Shown: positions 29,778 to 38,970, numbered from the stretch's first letter. The stretch: DNA of 64,000 nt from a marine gamma proteobacterium HTCC2143 (GCA_000169075.1 AAVT01000003.1:62001-126000); one strand, 5' to 3'. Notes: a model not told the origin generated them from the sequence alone. Program-made: numbers and translations.

Positions 29778-29817
29778 AGTCTATAGACCGCGTTCAGCTC
29801 ACGAGCAAAGACGACGA

Positions 29818-30507
29818 CTAATTATCAACGCTTATTCGGACACTGGCTGCTATTGCCAGTGGCGCCAGTGTTGCGGCAAGCGCCAGCAGTGCTCCCAGCA
29901 CAGCCAAGGGTCCTAAATAGTTAAACCCATCAACTGCCGCCTGGACTGTTCCCACACCAAAAATTAAAACCGGCACATAAAGGGGTAAAATGATCAGCGA
30001 TAAAAGTAACCCGCCTTTGCGCAACCCAACAGTTAATCCCGCACCTATAGCACCAATAAAACTCAAACTCGCCGTGCCAACAGCCATCGCCAGCATCATT
30101 GCAACCGTTCCGGATGCCGGTAGCTGTAACAGCAAGGCCAGTAACGGCGACAAAATTGTCAAGGGGAATCCAGTTAATAGCCAATGTGCCAGCGTTTTTG
30201 CCAACACTTGTAGGTAAAGTGACGATGGACTTAACAACATTAATTCCAAACTACCGTCGTCGAAATCACTGCGAAACAAAGTATCACTCGAGAGCAAGCA
30301 TGCCAGTAATGCAACGACCCACATTATCCCCGGAGCTAAGATTGCCAGCTGCTTAGGGTCGGGGCCCACCCCCATCGGAAACAACGAACAAACAATAAGA
30401 AAAAAGGCCAACGGGTTAAAGAAGTCACTTCGACGCCGGAACGCCAACAGTAAATCACGACGAAGGGTCGCGACAAAACCGATCCCCACGGGTTGATAGG
30501 CTGCCAT
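29818..30507 (-). CDS. ccmB: haem exporter membrane subunit CcmB
   Basis: A 229-residue protein with six predicted membrane helices and the N-terminal RRDLLLAFRRRSD typical of CcmB. It forms the ABC-type complex with CcmA that drives release of haem-loaded CcmE from CcmC/CcmD. The ATG overlaps the ccmA stop by one base (TAATG), indicating coupled translation. The following gene in the cluster, ccmC, is unusually distant. Confidence 0.94.
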   Translation of the reverse strand: MAAYQPVGIGFVATLRRDLLLAFRRRSDFFNPLAFFLIVCSLFPMGVGPDPKQLAILAPGIMWVVALLACLLSSDTLFRSDFDDGSLELMLLSPSSLYLQVLAKTLAHWLLTGFPLTILSPLLALLLQLPASGTVAMMLAMAVGTASLSFIGAIGAGLTVGLRKGGLLLSLIILPLYVPVLIFGVGTVQAAVDGFNYLGPLAVLGALLALAATLAPLAIAASVRISVDN

Positions 30508-31139
30508 TACGTACCTCCAAGCAGGACACGCTGGATCGCATGATCAATATTTAACTCATGGTGTGTGGTGAGTACTACAGCACCCCCTGACTTGGCATAA
30601 TCTGCAATCCAATATTCCAATTCTCCAACCCCATGCTTGTCAATAGCCGTAAAAGGTTCGTCCAAAATCCACAGCGCCGACTGACCGAGAAACAATCTGG
30701 CTAACGCGACCCGCCGCTGCTGGCCTGCTGATAACGTAAAGCAGGCAGCATCTTCGTAACCATACAGCCCTACTTTGTCCAGAGCCGTCATAACCAACGC
30801 TTGCGCGGTGTCATCAACCAAACCCCGCAATGCCGCATGCCACATTAAGTTTTCACGAGGAGTCAGCACAGCCTTTACCCCAGAACTATGTCCAAGATAC
30901 GTCAATTCAGCCAAATACTCCGCTCTCACCCTAGACATTGCCTTACCTCTCCAGTGCAAGTTGCCACTGTAACGCGAAGAAAGGCCGCTCAAAATTCGTA
31001 ACAAACTAGTCTTGCCGCTGCCGTTAGGCCCTTCAATTTGGTGAATTTGACCTTCCTCAACAGTCAAGTTGAGCTGGTCAACTAGGCGGCGGCCATCCCT
31101 TTCGCAGCACAAATCAACGGTTTGAAGTAACAAAGTCAC
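30507..31139 (-). CDS. ccmA: haem exporter ATP-binding subunit CcmA
   Basis: A 210-residue ABC ATPase: Walker A GPNGSGKTS with Lys43, signature LSAGQQRRVALARL, Walker B LWILDEPFTAID. It powers the CcmABCD step of haem delivery to CcmE. The start is GTG with a weak Shine-Dalgarno. It is first in the ccm set; its upstream region is shared with the divergent FliK-like gene and has a phased repeat. Confidence 0.95.
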   Translation of the reverse strand: MTLLLQTVDLCCERDGRRLVDQLNLTVEEGQIHQIEGPNGSGKTSLLRILSGLSSRYSGNLHWRGKAMSRVRAEYLAELTYLGHSSGVKAVLTPRENLMWHAALRGLVDDTAQALVMTALDKVGLYGYEDAACFTLSAGQQRRVALARLFLGQSALWILDEPFTAIDKHGVGELEYWIADYAKSGGAVVLTTHHELNIDHAIQRVLLGGT

Positions 31140-31166
31140 GGAGTTATTTAGCCTTCTCTGGTCTAA

Positions 31167-31212
31167 TTATTGATCTAGCGGCAAAGTTATTGAAATAGCG
31201 GCAAAGTTATTG
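31167..31212. repeat. phased direct repeats in the ccmA / fliK-like divergent region
   Basis: TTATTG occurs at 31167-31172, 31187-31192 and 31207-31212, exactly 20 bp apart. The last two copies are part of a 17-bp direct repeat TAGCGGCAAAGTTATTG (31176-31192 and 31196-31212). Spacing of about two helix turns would put bound proteins on the same face. It lies between divergent genes and may be a regulatory site; a recent small duplication is the alternative. Confidence 0.45.
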
Positions 31213-31354
31213 GGACTCCAGCCGCTACCATAAACATGCCACTATTCTTTCTCTTAGCTGACACTATTGGAGTCATTAACAGCTTTTGTTGTAATGGTTG
31301 TTTCCGCTTGCGCCAATCGGTCGCTATTATATACCTAATTATGCGCCGCACCCT

Positions 31355-32989
31355 ATGACAGTGTCATCGGGTTATTTTATCCAGCAAATAATCCCCGCCA
31401 TTCTCTTAAAGGCGGAAATTTTGCATCAAGAGATGACGTCTTCAGCAATGAAAGCAAATACTGATTCATTGATCAACCAGCAGCTGCCGCTTAAATCACC
31501 TAGCGGCAATCTGCTGAATACAACGGCGAAATCCGGTGTCATGGATGCCGTGGTAACATCCAATAGCCGGATCGCTGCATCCACCAGCGCCGGTAGCGAG
31601 CAATTTAGAATTAATATCAGTGTCGGCCAACAAAAATTTGAACTCATTACTAACGCACCCATCGCTGCGGGGAGCCGGCTCCAAATAACGATCACTCAGA
31701 GTAATCTTGCCACCATCCTCGCCATTACCAACCCTGTGAGCAGCAGTGCATCCAATAGCACCGCTTTAATGGGTCGCGCTACGCTGCCCACCACCGGACT
31801 GTTGGTGGGGACATCCAACACAACGATACCGGCGCCATCGTCCAAGAGTCGGTCGGCCGAAACACATGCCGCCCTGTCAAACCCACTGCTAACAGTGTCC
31901 GGTAAAAATCGCTCACTCATTGAACAGGGGCTTCGTAAAACTCTGCCACACCAACAACCCCTTAAAAATCTACTGCCGTTACTGCTGAAAATCGCCCAGC
32001 AGCCATCTGCGAGCTGGCCAAAAGAGTTAACTCAAAACGCCACCCAGCTACTCAAACTGTTTCCGTCTTCACAGCAATTGCAGCAATCAACCGCCCTTAA
32101 ACAAGTCATTAGCAATAGCGGTATTTTTCTGGAAGCAAAACTAGCACAACTGTCTCTAAACAACCCTAACAATAGCAACATCACAACCGGCAGCAACCTG
32201 CGCTCAACCAATAGCGCCCTGAGCCTTGACTTCAAAGGAATCATCCAGCGGATCATTCTGTTAACAGATAATACAGCGGGCTCGCAAAACGGCGCACAGG
32301 CAGCAGTTCTGACAGAAAAAATCACGGCTAAACCTAGCTTTCCCGGCGCGCCTTTAGTGCCGTCAGCTAGCGGAGAATCCAGCGAGAATTTGAAGCCGTC
32401 GGCCCTCTTTCAGGGATACCCCTCTGATCTAGCTGCGAGCAACACGGCGAACTCCTCCAGCACCGGCTCCAGCAATGACCGCAATGTCGATGTCTTACTG
32501 CGTCAGCTCAGCGGCCAGCTATTGGCAAGCTTGGCGAGAACGCAGCTGAACCAGCTAGAAACACTTGCAAATAGACAACAGAACACCCCCGACAATCAGG
32601 GCCCGATTAATAGCTGGACGCTGGAAATTCCAATTATTCATGGTAAAAACATAGACAATCTTGACGTGCGCATTGACCAACACCTGGTTGATGAAGAGCA
32701 AGACGGCAGTAACAAAAATGGTCAGGATTTGTGGACGATTATGCTTGCTTTTGATCTGCATAAGCTCGGTAAAATGAATGTACAGTTAAAGGTTATCGAT
32801 ATGTCGGTTTCGGCTACTGTTTGGTCGCAACTCGAAAACACCCACCTTGAGGTAAAGCGTGAAATAAATGGCCTGAAGTTGAATCTGGAAAAAATTGGTG
32901 TCAATGTTAAAAAAGTAGACTGCAAGCTCGGTCTGCCGCCGAAACAGAATATTCCAATCTACAAACAATTGGTCGATGTTCGAACATGA
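31355..32989 (+). CDS. second FliK-like flagellar hook-length control family protein
   Basis: A long Ser/Asn/Gln-rich, low-complexity N-terminal part followed by a C-terminal Flg_hook-type domain (last about 100 residues), with LAFDLHKLGKMNVQLKV and a following helix region. FliK proteins measure hook length and switch the export gate by touching FlhB. This is a paralogue of the fliK at 54.6-56 kb. The start is uncertain: ATG at 31355 has no good Shine-Dalgarno; TTG at 31298 and ATG at 31433 are alternatives. Its stop overlaps the next gene by 4 bp. That neighbour is a free FlhB C-terminal-domain protein, so the two may act together (inference). Confidence 0.65.
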   Translation: MTVSSGYFIQQIIPAILLKAEILHQEMTSSAMKANTDSLINQQLPLKSPSGNLLNTTAKSGVMDAVVTSNSRIAASTSAGSEQFRINISVGQQKFELITNAPIAAGSRLQITITQSNLATILAITNPVSSSASNSTALMGRATLPTTGLLVGTSNTTIPAPSSKSRSAETHAALSNPLLTVSGKNRSLIEQGLRKTLPHQQPLKNLLPLLLKIAQQPSASWPKELTQNATQLLKLFPSSQQLQQSTALKQVISNSGIFLEAKLAQLSLNNPNNSNITTGSNLRSTNSALSLDFKGIIQRIILLTDNTAGSQNGAQAAVLTEKITAKPSFPGAPLVPSASGESSENLKPSALFQGYPSDLAASNTANSSSTGSSNDRNVDVLLRQLSGQLLASLARTQLNQLETLANRQQNTPDNQGPINSWTLEIPIIHGKNIDNLDVRIDQHLVDEEQDGSNKNGQDLWTIMLAFDLHKLGKMNVQLKVIDMSVSATVWSQLENTHLEVKREINGLKLNLEKIGVNVKKVDCKLGLPPKQNIPIYKQLVDVRT

Positions 32990-33327
32990 AAAAAAACCGT
33001 CCTAATATCCCAGAAAAGAAAGCCGCTTCGTTACAGTATGACGGCTCCGGCGCGCCAATTGTCAGCGCCGCGGGCAGCGGCGAGGTTGCCGAGCAAATCA
33101 TAGCGATTGCAAGGCAACATGAAATACCCCTGTTTGAGAACGAAGCTTTATTGGAACTACTGGTCAATATCGGTGTAGGAGAAGAAATTCCGGAATCGCT
33201 GTATTTGTGTATTGCTCAAGTAATAGCTTTTGCTTACAAGATACAGGGGAAATTTCCAGAGGGATGGGAGCCGCCCACAGACCCGTCACAGAGTGATATG
33301 CTAGTTACCCGACTAACAGCCGATTGA
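32986..33327 (+). CDS. FlhB C-terminal-domain protein (FhlB-like)
   Basis: A 113-residue protein matching the cytoplasmic C-terminal domain of FlhB/YscU export-switch proteins: LQYDGSGAPIVSAAG, IPLFENEALLELL and IPESLYLCIAQVIAFAY. The membrane part and the NPTH autocleavage site are absent. Free-standing proteins of this kind are known beside flagellar genes and may modulate export specificity. The ATG overlaps the FliK-like stop (ATGA), pairing a FliK-type ruler with an FlhB-type partner. It converges on the DUF2802 gene. Confidence 0.85.
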   Translation: MKKNRPNIPEKKAASLQYDGSGAPIVSAAGSGEVAEQIIAIARQHEIPLFENEALLELLVNIGVGEEIPESLYLCIAQVIAFAYKIQGKFPEGWEPPTDPSQSDMLVTRLTAD

Positions 33328-33355
33328 TAGCGAGGCTGATGACGCGGTCAACGAG

Positions 33356-33754
33356 TTACTTAACCGATACTTGTCGAGCAGACGCCTGCAGCAATGACAG
33401 CAGGCTAGCTTCGGCTTCAGGAAGACCACACTGATCCACCAACTGCTGAATGTCGGCTCCCTGCTCCGCCAGCGTTGTAGCCTGATCGTAGGGCTGAATA
33501 CCGACATGGCTGTCATCCATTTTTTGCTGTTGATGCTCGATAGACAACTTGAGCTTTTTTTCTACCGCAATTAGCCGCTGACCCACCCCTATCGCTGCGC
33601 CATTAACTGCAGCAATTTCGGCTTCTAATGCCGCAATGTGATTAGCGGCTATCTGACCTGATCTGCGCAGACGACCAAACGTCCAGATAATGCCAAATAA
33701 TGCCAACAACCCAACACACAGAAATATCATAGGTGTTAATCCGATCATATTCAT
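33356..33754 (-). CDS. DUF2802 membrane-anchored protein
   Basis: A 132-residue protein with an N-terminal membrane helix (about 5-24), a coiled-coil segment (about 30-75), and a C-terminal region with AEQGADIQQLVDQCGLPEAE, as in DUF2802 proteins found after cheW in pseudomonads. Function unknown. I take the ATG at 33754, which overlaps the cheW stop as ATGA; eight extra codons upstream are possible but unlikely. It ends the chemotaxis operon. Confidence 0.8.
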   Translation of the reverse strand: MNMIGLTPMIFLCVGLLALFGIIWTFGRLRRSGQIAANHIAALEAEIAAVNGAAIGVGQRLIAVEKKLKLSIEHQQQKMDDSHVGIQPYDQATTLAEQGADIQQLVDQCGLPEAEASLLSLLQASARQVSVK

Positions 33755-34242
33755 AAAGACTCTCTCGTTTCCGACCACTCTTGCTCGGTGAGTAGTTTGT
33801 TAAGCTCCACCAAAATCAGTAGTTCATTATTTTTCTGGCATACACCATGAATGAATCGAGAGCTGTCATTGCCCCCAACATTCGGCGCGGATTCTATTTC
33901 TGACGGGTTTAAGTAAACCACCTCCGCTACGGTATCGACCAGGATACCTGTCACGGCATTATGCTCATCGATAATAATGATTCGAGTCTGGTCAGAGATT
34001 TCAACAGCGGGCAAGCCGAAACGTTGCCGGGTATCTATTACAGTGACGACATTACCCCTGAGATTAATAATCCCGAGTACGAAGGAAGGCGCACCGGGTA
34101 CTGGCGCTATGTCGGTATAACGTAAAACCTCTTGTACCTGCATTACGTTGACCCCGTAAATCTCTTTCCCCAATCGAAAAGTCACCCACTGCATCATGGG
34201 CTCATTACTGCCATTACTGCCATTACTGGGATGTGAAACCAT
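33751..34242 (-). CDS. cheW: chemotaxis coupling protein CheW
   Basis: A 163-residue CheW domain protein (WVTFRLGKEIYGVNV, VLGIINLRGNVVTVIDTR, VDTVAEVV). It links chemoreceptors to CheA. The first 10 or so residues hold a short Ser-Asn-Gly repeat encoded by three 9-bp units. Length is normal. It is followed by the overlapping DUF2802 gene. Confidence 0.93.
   Translation of the reverse strand: MVSHPSNGSNGSNEPMMQWVTFRLGKEIYGVNVMQVQEVLRYTDIAPVPGAPSFVLGIINLRGNVVTVIDTRQRFGLPAVEISDQTRIIIIDEHNAVTGILVDTVAEVVYLNPSEIESAPNVGGNDSSRFIHGVCQKNNELLILVELNKLLTEQEWSETRESL
34204..34230. repeat. three 9-bp tandem units inside cheW
   Basis: Units of ATTACTGCC at 34204-34212 and 34213-34221 and a near copy at 34222-34230 encode the Asn-Gly-Ser repeat near the CheW N-terminus. 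In-frame copy changes would only alter the length of a flexible tail. Confidence 0.6.
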
Positions 34243-34358
34243 AAACCCTGCCTCCGGAAGCCCAACGTCTGTGCGAACGCGTCAAAATACAATCATCGTT
34301 AGACAATTACGATAGATTAAGCACTTTTTATGCCACTAACACCAAGGAATCCAGAAGA

Positions 34359-35186
34359 TCAATTTTGCGGGGACTGCTGAAACATCGCATTTAAGAGGTT
34401 GACCTCAACAATAGCAATCGCATGATCGGTCACGGTAGCCGCTAGCCAGGGCCGGGTTGTGCGATCACTGCGCCAGGTCACTGCAGCAATATCTTGAACA
34501 TGGGCACCGACTATACTATCGACGGCCAAGCCCCAACTCATACCTTTAATGGCGACCACATAATTAAATCGCTCGCGCATAGCGCCGTCATATTGCTCCG
34601 GCATGACCACACTCGCCGTATCAATTACCGAAATAGGACCGTTTGTTATCGACAACAAGCCCATTGATGATAACCCTTTATCTTTGACAACTAACGACTC
34701 AATCGCCATAGGGTAAATGCCTTCAAATTCGACCGACGGTAACGCCACTGTCAAACCGGAGACTTTAAAGAGCACACATTCAAATTTGCGCTGCGCCCAG
34801 AGCGGCCTGCCGTTTAACCACTGGGTCACCGGTAAAGTAGACTGGCTTTCAGCCCTGTTGACTGCCGGCGGCCTCTTTCGCCGCTCACCATCAAGGGGGA
34901 TTGAAACTCGAGACTGAAATTTGCCCTGCACCGCTACTGACGAATTTTTTGCTACGGCTATCGGCTTCATATCCGTGCCAGCGACCATCACCAAAGGCGC
35001 TGCGAAATCCGAGGATCGGCGCTGAAGTGCCGGGCTAACCATAGGTTTTAACGCTCGGGGAGCTATAGGCTCTGCCGCTCCGTCAACCGACTCATTGCCC
35101 AGTAATAAATCCAGATAATCCTGCACGAAGCCTTCGCTATTATCTTGATCATTGCCGCTACCACTGTCTGAAGGTTTGCTGCTCAT
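34359..35186 (-). CDS. parP: CheW-domain array-localisation protein, ParP type
   Basis: A 275-residue protein with a low-complexity N-terminal region (about 1-130) and a C-terminal CheW-like domain (about 135-270, with VLFKVSGLTVALPSVEF and AIKGMSWGLAVDSI). It sits directly after the ParA-like parC gene. In Vibrio and Pseudomonas this order encodes ParP, which binds CheA and ParC and keeps chemotaxis arrays at the cell pole. The identity rests on domain layout and position. Confidence 0.78.
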   Translation of the reverse strand: MSSKPSDSGSGNDQDNSEGFVQDYLDLLLGNESVDGAAEPIAPRALKPMVSPALQRRSSDFAAPLVMVAGTDMKPIAVAKNSSVAVQGKFQSRVSIPLDGERRKRPPAVNRAESQSTLPVTQWLNGRPLWAQRKFECVLFKVSGLTVALPSVEFEGIYPMAIESLVVKDKGLSSMGLLSITNGPISVIDTASVVMPEQYDGAMRERFNYVVAIKGMSWGLAVDSIVGAHVQDIAAVTWRSDRTTRPWLAATVTDHAIAIVEVNLLNAMFQQSPQN

Positions 35187-35212
35187 GGATTATGCTTCAC
35201 TGACAACATGCC

Positions 35213-35995
35213 TCAAGCCTGCTTTCTCTGCTGCTGTTGCAGCAGTAGATATTTCAATAGCGATTGGTACGCACCAACACCACGAGAGCCCGGCGCATGC
35301 TGGGAGGGAACTTCCCCCTCCTTGCTAGCGTCTCTAAATCGAGTATCGACCGGGATCATTGCTGGCCAGATCGATTCAGGATAGGTATTTCGCATAGCTC
35401 TCAGCGTCTTGACTGATGCCTGTGTTCGCCGATCAAACATAGTCGGCACTATTGTGTAGTGAAGATTTTTCTTAAGCGAACGGGTGACCATCGAAATAGT
35501 GCGAATCATCCGTTCGAGTCCTTTTAATGCTAGAAATTCGGTTTGCACGGGCACTAATAATCGCTCGCTAGCAGCCAGCGCATTAATCATTAACGCGCCC
35601 AGCACCGGCGGACTATCGATTAGAACATAGTCATATTTATCCCAAGCTAAAGCGAGAGCCCGTGAGACTTTTAAGCCCATCCCTTCAACTGTTGCTCGTC
35701 GCTCTATGGTCGCTAGTGCCATACTCGACGGCAATAATGTCAGGTATTCACTCGATGTCGCGAGCAGTAATTTTTCGAACTGAGGAAGTGTCAGGTCCTC
35801 TGCGGCGAATAAATTGAAACTACTGCTTTTTAGAATGTCCGGATCGTAGCCGAAGTAGCTGGTCATCGAACCATGTGGATCTAGATCAAGCAGCAATACA
35901 CGTTCGCCTCGCTCTGCTAGTAAGCCGCCCAAAGTCACCGCTGTGGTCGTTTTTCCAACACCACCTTTTTGATTCGCTACGGCCCAGACCCGCAT
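35213..35995 (-). CDS. parC: ParA-family ATPase, ParC type (polar chemotaxis arrays)
   Basis: A 260-residue ParA/MinD-family ATPase with deviant Walker A KGGVGKTTT (about 10-18), Walker A' LLLDLDPHGS and Walker B VLIDSPPVLG. Position between motD and parP marks it as ParC, which positions chemotaxis clusters at the pole, rather than the chromosomal ParA. Length is normal; ATG with GAGG upstream. Confidence 0.85.
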   Translation of the reverse strand: MRVWAVANQKGGVGKTTTAVTLGGLLAERGERVLLLDLDPHGSMTSYFGYDPDILKSSSFNLFAAEDLTLPQFEKLLLATSSEYLTLLPSSMALATIERRATVEGMGLKVSRALALAWDKYDYVLIDSPPVLGALMINALAASERLLVPVQTEFLALKGLERMIRTISMVTRSLKKNLHYTIVPTMFDRRTQASVKTLRAMRNTYPESIWPAMIPVDTRFRDASKEGEVPSQHAPGSRGVGAYQSLLKYLLLQQQQRKQA

Positions 35996-36080
35996 TTCTT
36001 ATCCTCACTTAACGCTAACAAAACTTATGCATTGATTATCTTTTATGTTGGTAGTCGTCTACCGACTGCCTACCGGCCAA

Positions 36081-37115
36081 CTACTCTTCATCATCTTCTC
36101 GAGGCGTATCATTAGTAAATAAGAGTCCACCTCCTTCAAGCTGGATCGTCCTAACGCCATTACCGATCGGCTGACCGTTGTTGATTGCATCAACGTCAAT
36201 CCCCGGGCTTTCTTCGCGCTCAATACTCACACCAGGAATTATAATTTCAATCCCGCCGCTTGCCCCCTGTAAAGACTCAACTTGCGGCACCTGCAGCTCT
36301 TCAGCGGAGGTTATTTCACGAAGGTTCGGACGTAATTCCCCCGTTTTGGAAATCATTAACACGACACGTCGATTTTCCGCGCGCCCCTCCTCTGAGTCGT
36401 TATCTGTTACCGGCTGATGCTCGCCATATCCGATAGCCGCTAAACGATCTGCAGAGAGACCCTCTTCAATAAAAAACTTTACAACTGCGGATGCTCTTCC
36501 TGCCGACAACTCCCAGTTCGACGGATAACGTACGCTATTGATCGGCTGATTGTCTGTAAAACCCTCGACTCGGATCGGATTCGTTTGGTCTTTCAGAATT
36601 GAGGCGATACTCTCTAGTACGCCGACTGCAGGCACACTTAACGTTGAATCCCCACTGCCGAACAACAATGACGACTTGAGTTCGACTTCCAACCACTTCT
36701 CACTACCCCGGACCGTCACTTGATTACTTTTCAGTAGCCCGCCAAGCGCCTCATCAATTTTTTGATTTATCTGTTCAAACTCTGCAGGCAAAGCGCCCCG
36801 CTCTGACTGCTCGTTTGCGCTAGAACCTGAGTTATCGCCGTCATTTTCCGCCTCCAGCTCAATAAAACTTTGTGGATTAGACTTCACAACATCGCCAATT
36901 TGAAAGGGATCCAACGTCCGTTCTGGTACTCCAGGGCCCTGCCGCGCAAACACCTCTGACAGAGTTTGAGACAATACTTTGTATTTGCCCTCATTAACTT
37001 GTGAAATGGAATACATCACCACAAAGAATGCGAACAATAGCGTTATAAAATCAGCATATGACACCAACCAACGGTCATGACTGACAGAATCTTCAACAAT
37101 GCGGCGACGGGCCAC
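36081..37115 (-). CDS. motD: flagellar stator protein MotD (MotB family)
   Basis: A 344-residue protein with one N-terminal membrane helix (about 17-39) bearing the proton-binding Asp22 in SYADFITLLFAF, a plug/linker region, and an OmpA-like peptidoglycan-binding domain (about 190-270, with VEGFTDNQP and GYGEHQPV). The C-terminus extends about 70 residues past it. It pairs with MotC as the second stator set of pseudomonads. The start is GTG with AAGGAG six bases upstream. It is 18 bp after motC. Confidence 0.92.
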   Translation of the reverse strand: MARRRIVEDSVSHDRWLVSYADFITLLFAFFVVMYSISQVNEGKYKVLSQTLSEVFARQGPGVPERTLDPFQIGDVVKSNPQSFIELEAENDGDNSGSSANEQSERGALPAEFEQINQKIDEALGGLLKSNQVTVRGSEKWLEVELKSSLLFGSGDSTLSVPAVGVLESIASILKDQTNPIRVEGFTDNQPINSVRYPSNWELSAGRASAVVKFFIEEGLSADRLAAIGYGEHQPVTDNDSEEGRAENRRVVLMISKTGELRPNLREITSAEELQVPQVESLQGASGGIEIIIPGVSIEREESPGIDVDAINNGQPIGNGVRTIQLEGGGLLFTNDTPREDDEE

Positions 37116-37133
37116 GGACGTCTCCTTGCTGCT

Positions 37134-37877
37134 TTAGCGGTGTAAAAAACCGTTTAGTTTGAGTTCAATAGCTTTGGGGTTTTCTCCTTCCGCAATGGAA
37201 ATAATACCCTCTATGATTAAATCTCTAAATTCTGCCTCTACCCGAGCAATACTTCGCAACTTACTGGCAATCGGCAACAGCAGCAAATTAGCAAGTCCAA
37301 CGCCATAAATGGTGGCAACAAAAGCAATGGCTATACCAGCACCCAATTTACTCGGGTCCGATAAATTGCTCATTACTTGAATCAACCCCATCACGGCTCC
37401 AATGATGCCGATCGTCGGGGCATAGCCTCCCATACTTTCGTAAAACTTAGCGGCGTCGACATCTCTTTGTTCTAGCATGACCGACTCAACTTCCATCACC
37501 GCCCTAATGTTTTGAGGCTCGCAGCCATCAACTAATAACTGCAGACCTTTCCGCGCAAAAAAATCAGGCTCTACCTCGGCGATCGCCTCTAACCCCAGTA
37601 AACCTTCTTTACGGGCAGCAATCGCCCAACGCACTATCTTGTCGACACCTTTGTTAAAGGCATAAGTCGGCGAGGCAAAAACCCAAATTAGCCGACGTGA
37701 CGCCAGCTTCATACCTGACCATGGTGTCTGCAGCATTGCCGCACCTAAGGTGCCACCAAGAACAATGACCGCCGCCGGCAGATTAGCCAATGCCGAGAGA
37801 CTCCCACCCTCTAGATAATTGCCGCCTATTATTGCCGCAAAACCCAGAATCACACCAAATATACTCAAGAAATCCAT
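37134..37877 (-). CDS. motC: flagellar stator protein MotC (MotA family)
   Basis: A 247-residue protein with four membrane helices and the cytoplasmic loop of MotA proteins; the segment YAPTIGIIGAVMGLIQVM is typical. It forms the proton channel with MotD and turns the rotor against FliG. No motAB pair is visible in the window, so whether this is the only stator cannot be told. Confidence 0.93.
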   Translation of the reverse strand: MDFLSIFGVILGFAAIIGGNYLEGGSLSALANLPAAVIVLGGTLGAAMLQTPWSGMKLASRRLIWVFASPTYAFNKGVDKIVRWAIAARKEGLLGLEAIAEVEPDFFARKGLQLLVDGCEPQNIRAVMEVESVMLEQRDVDAAKFYESMGGYAPTIGIIGAVMGLIQVMSNLSDPSKLGAGIAIAFVATIYGVGLANLLLLPIASKLRSIARVEAEFRDLIIEGIISIAEGENPKAIELKLNGFLHR

Positions 37878-37908
37878 CGTAAAAACCTTACTTTAATTCG
37901 CATAATCG

Positions 37909-38970
37909 TTAACCGACTCGATCCAGAGACAACACTTCGTCGACCAATTCAGCCTTTGTAACAGCCATAGGCATCCCATAAATCAATGATGTATCCTCAT
38001 CTTGAGCCCATATCAATGCACCTTTCTGTTTTAAAATTTTTGCGCCTTCGCAGCCATCAGCACCCATCCCTGTTAACACTATCGCCAATACTTTACTCCC
38101 AAAGACATTGGCTGCAGAACCCAAGGTAATATCCGCACTGGGTTTATAATTCATGCGCTCATCACCCAGCAGTATTTTCACTTTGCCATCTTTACCGACC
38201 ATCAACTGCCTGCCGCCTCGCGCCTGCAGTGCCAGACCCTTCTGTAGAGTATCACCGTTTTCTGCCTCTCTGACGTCGACGTCACACAACTTATTCAAGC
38301 GTTCTGCCAACGCGGGCGTGAATACCGCCGGCATATGCTGAACAAGTACGAGCGGTTTCGGAAAATTGGCGGGCAATTGACTTAATATCCGTTGCAATGC
38401 AACTGGCCCACCCGTTGAGGCTGCTATTACCACAACCGCAATTTCGTTTATATTTCTGCTATTTAAACGAGCACCTCGTCTCATGCCACCCGCCGCGGGC
38501 GGGTTTAAAGTCACCCGACTCGCGAGCTTTGGTATTTGCGCGCTGTCCGCAAACGCTAACGGAGGCGACCTTGCCGCTATACCCGCTCCGGCCACCGCCC
38601 GTATTCTCTCAATCAGCTTATCGCTAAGCTCAGCATATTTTGTTGAGATTTCATCGAAGCTTTTAGGCAAATAATCAACCGCCCCGGCCTCTAGCGTAAT
38701 CCTAGCACCTTCATAGGTTAACGACGAAAACATTAGTATTGGCGTGGGACACTGCGCCATAATACGCTTTATCGTCGTTATACCATTCATTACTGGCATT
38801 TCGTAATCCATGGTAACGACATCAGGCTTTAACATTAGCGTTTTTTCTACCGCCTCCTGGCCGTTCACCGCAGTACCAATTACGTCCAAGCTCGCGGACT
38901 CGCTGAGCATTTCAACGAGTCGCCGCCTAAAGAAAGCAGAATCATCGACTATTAGGACAGAAATCGTCAT
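37909..38970 (-). CDS. cheB: chemotaxis protein-glutamate methylesterase CheB
   Basis: A 353-residue protein: receiver domain with Asp55 as phosphorylation site, linker, and methylesterase domain with the triad in AASTGG (Ser), VQHMP (His) and GMGADG (Asp). It demethylates receptors for adaptation and responds to CheA. I take the ATG at 38970 with AGAGG upstream; an in-frame start 12 codons earlier adds unsupported residues. No cheR is in the window; it must lie elsewhere. Confidence 0.94.
   Translation of the reverse strand: MTISVLIVDDSAFFRRRLVEMLSESASLDVIGTAVNGQEAVEKTLMLKPDVVTMDYEMPVMNGITTIKRIMAQCPTPILMFSSLTYEGARITLEAGAVDYLPKSFDEISTKYAELSDKLIERIRAVAGAGIAARSPPLAFADSAQIPKLASRVTLNPPAAGGMRRGARLNSRNINEIAVVVIAASTGGPVALQRILSQLPANFPKPLVLVQHMPAVFTPALAERLNKLCDVDVREAENGDTLQKGLALQARGGRQLMVGKDGKVKILLGDERMNYKPSADITLGSAANVFGSKVLAIVLTGMGADGCEGAKILKQKGALIWAQDEDTSLIYGMPMAVTKAELVDEVLSLDRVG

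Noticed and set aside
31298-31354. TTG-initiated 19-residue extension of the FliK-like protein
   Set aside because: No Shine-Dalgarno and no family character; the ATG at 31355 is preferred, though not proven.
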